The position numbers and the translations under genes were made by a program. A stretch of 64,000 bases of DNA from Haliclystus octoradiatus (Eukaryota > Cnidaria > Staurozoa > Stauromedusae > Haliclystidae). This document shows, in pieces, positions 43,401 to 52,400 of this stretch; position 1 is the stretch's first letter; each line of letters begins with the position of its first letter. Under the pieces are notes generated by a model. That model had not been told where the DNA came from and ran no database searches. It worked only from the letters and a program-made list of their open reading frames with translations. The DNA is taken from the NCBI GenBank assembly GCA_916610825.1, contig OU744450.1, positions 21,937,838 through 22,001,837 of the forward strand, in the 5' to 3' direction.

Positions 43401-46400
43401 GAGGTTTGACCTATAAATCATAAAGTTATCAAATTTCTTCTGAATTCTCTCCGTCATAGAGGCTTTGTTACTACAGTCGTATGATACTCATTATTCATCC
43501 TCTCCCTGTCGGTGGCCAGCTACTTATATACAAATATATCATATATATCATTTATACATATTTATGTGGTAATCTATCTAAATGAGTTTCAAACTAATAC
43601 ACTACACCTTCTATCACATGGTAGTTAGTTTGAACAATAATCCACAGCTTTAAGTTTTAATGACAGCGTTTGAGGATTTTCTGTAGTCTGATTTGAATTG
43701 TTTAAATGAACAGTTTCCTAATAACATATTTAACCCTTTGATGAAACTCTTGAAGAGGTGTACAATATCTCTGGTATATGCAGGCGTAACAGATAGATCT
43801 CATCAAGCTTATTTACATTATTTTGTTCTATTTTTAGAAAGCCGAAACCACAGATCTTACAGATACATTGTCTGACAAAGTTGAGCATTATGAAGTAAAA
43901 GAGAGGCTTGGTAAACCTTCATCATGTGCTGCCGTTTATTCTGTTGTACATCAATCAAAGGAGGTGTGTTTCCAACAATATATAAAAATTGCAAATTTCA
44001 AGCTCTAGTTTTGTACATCATTCTCACAACACACACATACAGTAGACTTTTCAGTTCTGCAGTTCATTACAATTTATATTTTCTATTTAATAACATACCG
44101 GTACCCGAAAAAATTACTCGATTCTGATTGGCTTGGAGAGGTGCAATTTTCCTGTCCTTAGCCTACAGTGCAAAAAATGAAATTCGAATATGATTGGCCG
44201 ATAGAACAATCGAATTGAAATAAGCCAGCGAAATAAGAGTTGATTATTGCGGATCATTGCAACGCGGAATGATGCCACGGGCAAAAACAATTCCTACAGA
44301 TTTGTAAACAATGGCGGAATTTGATTTAAATGATAGGTTTTCTGCAGCAACCTTGAAGTAAGTAAACGGTTTAAAGTAATTTCATAGTTTCAGTTAGTTT
44401 CAGTTTGTGAATGATTATAGCGTTTGAAAATAAATTATTCATTTGATGACGTGATTTCATTTCAGATCAAGTCTTCGCACTAAACTCAGCTTATTCCTTT
44501 TACATTTTTCAGGCATGTTATTTGAAGTTTTTCAAAAAGTTTCAAAATTGCACAAGCCCGTAGTACTAACACTATCCTACAACTCTTAACAACCATAAAT
44601 GGGTGACAAGTGGGTTGCTAGTCCCTGGATATAGAATCTTGTAGCTTTCAATTAAATCAATTAAGTATGCCCAAACGTGGAGTGATAAGGTTGTATTTAA
44701 CTGGTTCAGTAATCAGCAAGCCTGTATTATACTTAAAGAAAAATAGAATGTATGTTGGGTCATTATTTAATAAAATAATAATACAAATTTGTGGGATTTT
44801 TCGTGCAGATGTGCAGTTAGTATAGTATTTATGGTTGGCAATATATAGGGGCACAAATAGATCTTCTACTAAGGACAGTGTTACCACAATCACCATAACT
44901 AGAACACTTTGAATTATATTTGATTTAATGCAAGATAAGACATGTAATGTTTTATTTGTTTTCAATTAGTATGCCATGAAAATGATGTATAATTATGGAA
45001 TTCATTCAAATGATTTAATGATCAAGAAGGTAAATGATCTTAATGGATATTTGTCTTAATTTAATTATTTTTTAAACATGTTATTGTTTTAGCAGTTTGA
45101 TTTAATAATTGAGCCATGCTCGGATAATACAAACAAATCATAAAAAAGAGATTAAAATTAATAATACACTGCTTTTATACAGGAAATTCAGGGCTGGATG
45201 AAAGTGTAAATACAAACAAGCAAAAATGTTAGGACCAACATAAAGTAGTCAATTAAAGTAAACCATCAGAAAGTGAAACCTGTTATATAATGTCAGTCAC
45301 ATTTATATAGCTGTTACCTGTCTATAGTGGCCACTCTTGGACCTTGGTAAATCTATCATTAAATGGTTACTGGACGGCAGCCGTGTTTGGGTTCTCTGAT
45401 ACCAACACGCCGGATGTTGGGATGCACGAGAATATACTTTGCTCGATATTCTGTAAAACATGCCTTTAGCAACTTCACAATTTTTCTTTTCTTTTGTGAA
45501 TGTTAAATTTGAGTTAAAATGAATAAGTTGATGAAAGGGAGGTGGCCTTCCTATAGGCCTATAGAGGTTGAATTTAAAAAAAATTAACATTTTTAACATA
45601 AGTGAAATAGCCGCTATATATTAGGCAGGTAGATACTCTGTAGGATGACTTTTATACACGTATTTTACTGTATATAACGTAATGTTAAAATGCCAAACAA
45701 AGCATTTTTGAATGATTTACAAAAATGTCTTAATATTACACTACGGATTTGGAACATCTTAAAACCTACTGAAAACTCATTGAAATCTTACTGAGTAGGC
45801 TATTGAATTGAGCACTTTTTCATGAAATCAGTAGCTTTCAAATTTAAAGGTGTGTTTCAGTAGTTTTTCAATAGAACGAGAAGAATCTAAATTATATAAA
45901 CTATGATTATATTTAAGTGTCAGTTGAATTTCAGTATGACTTCAGTATCCAATCCCATTTGAATTTCAGTATCCAATCCCATTCCAGTGTGTTTTCAGTA
46001 GTCTTTCAGTGGCAATAAAGTATAGGCTATCCAAGATCCATAGTGTTATTATATCAAATACTGGACATTGACTTTACTACCAAATTTATTACAACAACAT
46101 TCTTTCAATACATACTCTTCATGATTCATTGTTCTTTTTTAGGCTTTTTATAAGGAGTATGCAATGCTCAAAAGTAACAAATGCAAAGACTTTGAACTTC
46201 CTATTGAAATTCAAGGTAATAATTAATAATACATATTACTTAAAGTGTATATATCACCTTCTTTTTGACACACAATGGATATGAATAGATGCTTCATTTG
46301 TTAGAATAAAGCTCTATCTATTAGAATATCACGAACTTTGCAATATTTCAGTTTGTTTTAAATTAACATTATTTTCATGCAAAAGAATTCAAGAACATCT

Positions 46401-49400
46401 CATGAGAAATTGATTGACAGTTCATCAAATGATACACCATTTTCGATTGACACCATCCCCTTCAAAACTTGATGAACATTTGATCATTATTTGAATAAGA
46501 ACATAAACTTCATAAACAGTTTATCAGCAGATTGTAAAAAATCATAATTGAATGTTCATGAAGTGAAATAGACTTGTTACAAAATACTTCTTCTTTCAGA
46601 TTCTTTGTATAACAATTTAATTTAAATTAATTAAAGACATGTTAGTAATTTTGATTAATAAATTTTTACTTATTTAATTTGAGATAAATGACAGCGATAC
46701 AAGAGACATGATCAAGTATTCAGGACAACTATTTACTACAACGACAACTACGACAACTACAACGACAGGATCAACTATTTACTTTTCAAGGAGAGCTGTA
46801 CGAGCAGATAGATGGCGTAGCAATGGGTTGGCCTTTGGGTCCCTTAATGGCGAACGTTTTTATGTGTCATATAGAAGACAGATTAAGAGAAAAAACAATC
46901 TCCCTGATCATTATTATCGTTATGTTGATGATACTTTGACAATAAACCTATACGAAGCAAATAATCTACTTCAAAAGTTAAACAATGAACATCCTGCATT
47001 GAAATTTACAATGGAAATAGCGGAACAGAATAAGTTGCCTTTTCTCGGCGTCTCAATGGAGTTTACTAATAATATAATTGAAACTAGTGTTCATCACAAT
47101 GCTACTGATAACGGTCTACTATTACATTATCAGAGTCATGTAGATTCTAGCTATAAAAAGACATTATTGATTACCATGCTTGATTGTGCTAATCGGCTCT
47201 CATCAACCGATAAAATCTTTGATGAAGAATGTACTATAATACGTAGTAGATTTTTAGCTTTAAAATATCCAAGTCAATTGATTGAATTTTATGTTAACAA
47301 AATTAAAAAGCAGCGTGTTAAAGGTACACTTGATCTGCCAGTCGCAAGCAGGAGTAAAAATGATATTAACATAACTTTACCCTTTAAGGACCAAATTTCA
47401 GCAAATACATTAAAAAAACAGTTATCAAATTTAAGTGGTAATATCAGCCAAGTTGTAAGACCGATTTTTAATGCTGAAAAACTTGTCGATGATTTGCGAT
47501 TACGTGAGCCTAAGCCACCGCTCTTGTCTCGTCAATGCGTTGTCTATTGTTTTCAATGTGATTTGTGTGATGCAAGTTATGTTGGCTTCCCTTGCCAACA
47601 CTTACATCAACGCATTGACGGACATAGCGGATCAGCTATTGGATCGCATCTTCGACATTCTTATGGTATCACTGTCCACGATTGCCATAAAAATTTCAGA
47701 GTAATTAAAAAATGCAAAAATCGCTTTGATTGCCTTATTCATGAAATGCTTGCGATTCGGCAGATCAAGCCTACACTCAACACACAATTAGACTCTGTGA
47801 AATTCCGGCTCTTTGTTTAATTATTAGCACTCTTTTGTTATAATGTTACGCTGTATTTAGATTCACTATATATATTTTGTAAATTTCCTTTATCACTCTC
47901 TTGTCTGACGATGTTATTATGAAGATAACGAAGTATTGCCAATTATGTCTCTTTTATCGCTGTCATTTATCTCAAAGTTAGTAATTTTGACTTTATAAAG
48001 AGAAAAGATTAACTTTTAAATGTGCGTAATATTGTTGTTTTGTTATAGAGAATTGTCCAGAACTTCCACCTCATCCAAATATTATCAAAATGTATCAAAG
48101 TTTTGTTGATAGAACTCAATGCTACAACGATTCAATGGATAGCTATCCTGATGCATTGCCACGGCGTCTTAATCCATCTGGTTTTGGTCGAAACGATACC
48201 CTTTTCCTGGTTATGCCAAAATACGATTGCAATTTAAAGCATTATATTTCTATGACGTCGGAAAATGAAATTAGCGACCAAACACGTCTATTGGTTTTAC
48301 TTCAATCTTTGGAAGCAATAACTCATTTAAGTAAATATGAAGTAGCTCATCGTGATTTGAAGGCTGATAATATCTTGATTAAAATGAATAATGGATTTAA
48401 TGGTGTTCCTAATGTCGCATTAACTGATTTTGGCTGCTGTCTGTGTGATTCAACATGGGGTATGAAAATACCGTATGAATCATATGAAGTCGATAAAGGT
48501 GGAAATCCTGCACTTATGGCACCTGAGGTATGTGCTATGTAGCTGATCAATTACAGGAATATACGAATTATATGAATATTTTGTCCCTCTTTTACCTAAC
48601 TTATGTAAATTACATCACAAGTCACTATCAGACGCAGCTGACAAACAAAGTTGTAAAAATATCAATTGCAGCATTATAAGAAATTCGTAATGAGAAAAGA
48701 GGAAGGATTTTTGTCAACAATGTCTCATAGCATCTCAAATGCATTAAATTAAAATTAGGTATCAGTAGACCATTTTATTCTCCCATTTTCATGACGCAAT
48801 TTCTGGTTTTATGATGTTTTGCCAACATCCCTGGCCAATTTTATTTTAAATCATAGCAAAGCAGGGCATTGCAAGCTGTGTCAAGACATACTATAGGTGT
48901 TTTAGAGTACCCACATTTCAAATGAAGGCCTATGCATATAAGAAAATATATGGACAAAGAAAAAAAACTTATACCTGACTTTCAATCATTCAGAATCCTT
49001 TGTTTGGCAAATCCTTCAATTTTTGTCTGCCATTGGATTTTCATCATTTGTATGTATATATATTCTATTTTAAGTTTAAATGATTTTTGTTTTGAAAGAC
49101 TCCGGACAAATGTTTTTTATTCCATTAGTCTGTAATTGTAATTTTTGAAGGCATTAGAGATTTCCTCCAATCAGCAGAATTCCTCCTTTTATTTCAGTTC
49201 CAAAACAAAACAAAAAACATCAATGTAGCTTTTTTGATAGGTTTTCAAGGGCTCTCCTCCATTTTGACTGAACTCTATTCTCGTGCATGTATTTTGTTTA
49301 GATTCTTTGCAAGAAACCTGGATGCGGTTTTTATCTTGATTACACAAAGGCAGATGGTAAGATTTTGATTACAGTAGCCTATCCATGATACATTGAATTT

Positions 49401-52400
49401 GATTAATCTATCGATGAACCAACCTGTAATAATAACTTCTATGCAATACTTCTGCAAAAAACAGTTTGACATTAGACACCAAAACCATAAAAAGCGTGAC
49501 ATTTCATGATGTTTTTGTGACATTTTCATGGAATTTTCACATTTTAATATTGTGAAAATGGTTGTTTTTATGGCTTTCAAAACTTTTTCATGGCTTAGAA
49601 AACTTGTGGTTTCACTTTTTACATTTTCATAGTGTTTTCACAACACTTTCATGCCATTTTAATGGTGTTGGCGTTGATAGTGTGAGTTCATGAACTTTTC
49701 ATAAATGTTAAATAGCCCATTTTCATGAACTTTTTTATGAACTTTTTGTGCTTATTCATGAACTTTTTATTAACAGCTCATGTATAGCCAGGAAAAATTC
49801 ATGAACCTGGGGGCTATTTGTGGGCCCTGAACAAACAAGCGCTTGTGCTTAAAGGGTTACTACCAATCATGTTTGTTCTGATCATTGTACAATTCTTTTT
49901 CCTTAATGTAAACAAGCTAAACATCAGCTTAATCAAACAACAAATGTAACTGCATGATGTCCTAAATGTTAAATGTTTGAAATATATCATCTATCTATCT
50001 ATCTAACATTCATGAACAGAACTCATTAACTGTTTTCCCCAGCTAAGCTTTGTTAATTGCTTCACACATCAAGTCATAGAGTAGCCAATTTTAACATCTA
50101 TGAACTGTTCATGGACACCTTATGAACTGCGTTCAGAGGGGTGCCAGACAAAGTTCTAAGGACATTTGTCTTTAATGACAGTAAATTATTTGGTTGTCGC
50201 TGAATGTTGTATGTACTTTATTATATTTTAGTTTGGTCAATTGGTACGTTAGTTTATGAAATATATAACTCTAATAACCCATTCACTGATGGTAGCCTAA
50301 ACAGTGCTACATACAAGGACGAAGATTTACCTCATCTACCAAGGTAATTGACGGTATAAAATTGTAAACAATGTAATTGAAATGGAAATTGTAACTTTTC
50401 TTGCAATGTTTGAAAAACATGTACCAATTGTAAACCCACTTGTTGCGTTGTTGTGGGTATCTATTATTGTAAAACTCATTGGAAAGTTAGTGAATTTGAT
50501 CTACATCCGTAAAGTCTCGGAAATGACACAGAATAATAATAATAAAAATAGTTTACTTCATTGAAAATATTAATTGTCTCATATATATTCTACTGTAATG
50601 ATCCTATTCATATGATTTGTCGGATGCTAAGTTAATAATAAGTAATATAAATGGTGTCACCCTTCCGAAGGCACCCAACCCTCCTCTATTTCTAGACTAG
50701 TGGCTCTTTTTGCTGAGAGCAATGATTTTGTTGATCTCAGTCGCGACACTGCAGATCAATTTCAACAGATTCCATGGCAGATTGGTCTCAATAGTCAATG
50801 CGTAACGATGCGCCGCAACTACTCATATTGTAATTCCCTCTGGACCATTCCTTCCGCCATCTGCTAAGTTGCTGCTTGTGCAATATAGATATAATAATTT
50901 AATAACTAATTTAATATTTGATAAATATAAAGGAATTTACTTTTACGGGAATTTGACTCAGCGACCTTGTGGATTATACAATTTCTCATTCATTATACAG
51001 CAACTTGTGCAGCTATTTGTAATTTAAACACTTACATCAGTCTCTAACCCCCCAATTAACATGTGAGAACTTGAATACTACAAGAATTTGAGACCCATTA
51101 ATTAAAGAAGTTAATAAATTGACCTGGGTCAGTACTTTTTGAGATACATTTGGTGGTGTGAGTTTCATAAATACCATATTAAAGTTATCACATACAGTAG
51201 TAATAAATAAGAACAATATCACTGCGAAAAAACTGTTCTGAGTTCATAAGACATTTTTAACAAACAGTTCATGAATGTTGACAAAGTTCAGGAACAATTA
51301 TAAAAGTTGTCATTTAATTTTCATAAACTGTTTTCACAGGAGTAGAAAGACAAGTTTATTCCCGGATATTTGCTCTGGAGAACTGTAAATCTTAAAAAAA
51401 GTACCCCATAGTTTTTTGTGCTTGGCTCTCAAAATATTTTGCTTTGAATTTTGCGTTTTTGCTTTGAAGTGCATATGTAAATTCCCTTGCGAAAAACAAT
51501 TCAGGAGTCCATGAATGGTTCGTGAAGTGTTCATGAGCGTTAAATGGCCCAGCTTTCCTTAAATTTTTTATGAAATGTGAACAGTTCATTAACTGCCATA
51601 AAAGTTAATGTTCAAATTCGTGGAAATTGGGCCATTTTAACATTCATGAACAGTAAATGAGCTGTTCATGAATATAAAATGGCCCCATTTTCACAAACTG
51701 TTACATGGATTGTGAAAAATGTGAGCCTGCATAACAGACCCAACTTAATTTACGCTAGAATATGGTCTGTGTAATATATGCAATTGTTCTGTCCTGATCA
51801 TGAGATCTCTAGATAGGAAGTAATGTTGTCTTGCTTTGGTATTTGTGTTTTCAGCTGTACTTAAACTGTAACCTGAGATTTTACTCACATATCTATCTCT
51901 TATTTCACACCAAAGGCGAGAAAAGCCTGCGTGATTTCAGTAAATTCTGGGAAGCCAAGGATGTATGTATGTGTAACAAAAGGATGTATTACACGAATCC
52001 TTTTCTATCGTGAATGAATTAGGTCTATGAAAAAGGCTAGAAAAATTCATGAATTGCCATGAAAAGTTCATGAAAATTGGACCATTTAACATTCATGAAC
52101 AGTTCATGAGCCGTTTGTAACCATTAAATTGCCCTATTTTCACAGACTTTTCATGGATTGTGAAAAGTTCATGAATCGCCATGAAAAGTTCATGAAAATT
52201 GGACCATTTAACGTTCATGAGCAGTACGACTCATGAATTGCATTTCACAAGTGCAACATTGATTTGATATCAATCCTACTTTTATTATTGTAGTTTTGCA
52301 CCAAAAGGCATTGATGAATTAACTTTCAAAATGTTACACCGTGATCCATTACAAAGAATATCGGCTAGCCTTTCTGCTACATGGGTTGCATTGATATTGT

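Noticed and set aside
46738-46772. Run of 11 threonines in the Penelope-like frame as a mucin-like domain
   Set aside because: It is a translated CAACTA-type microsatellite at the junction of the inverted arm, and the ATG itself lies in that arm.
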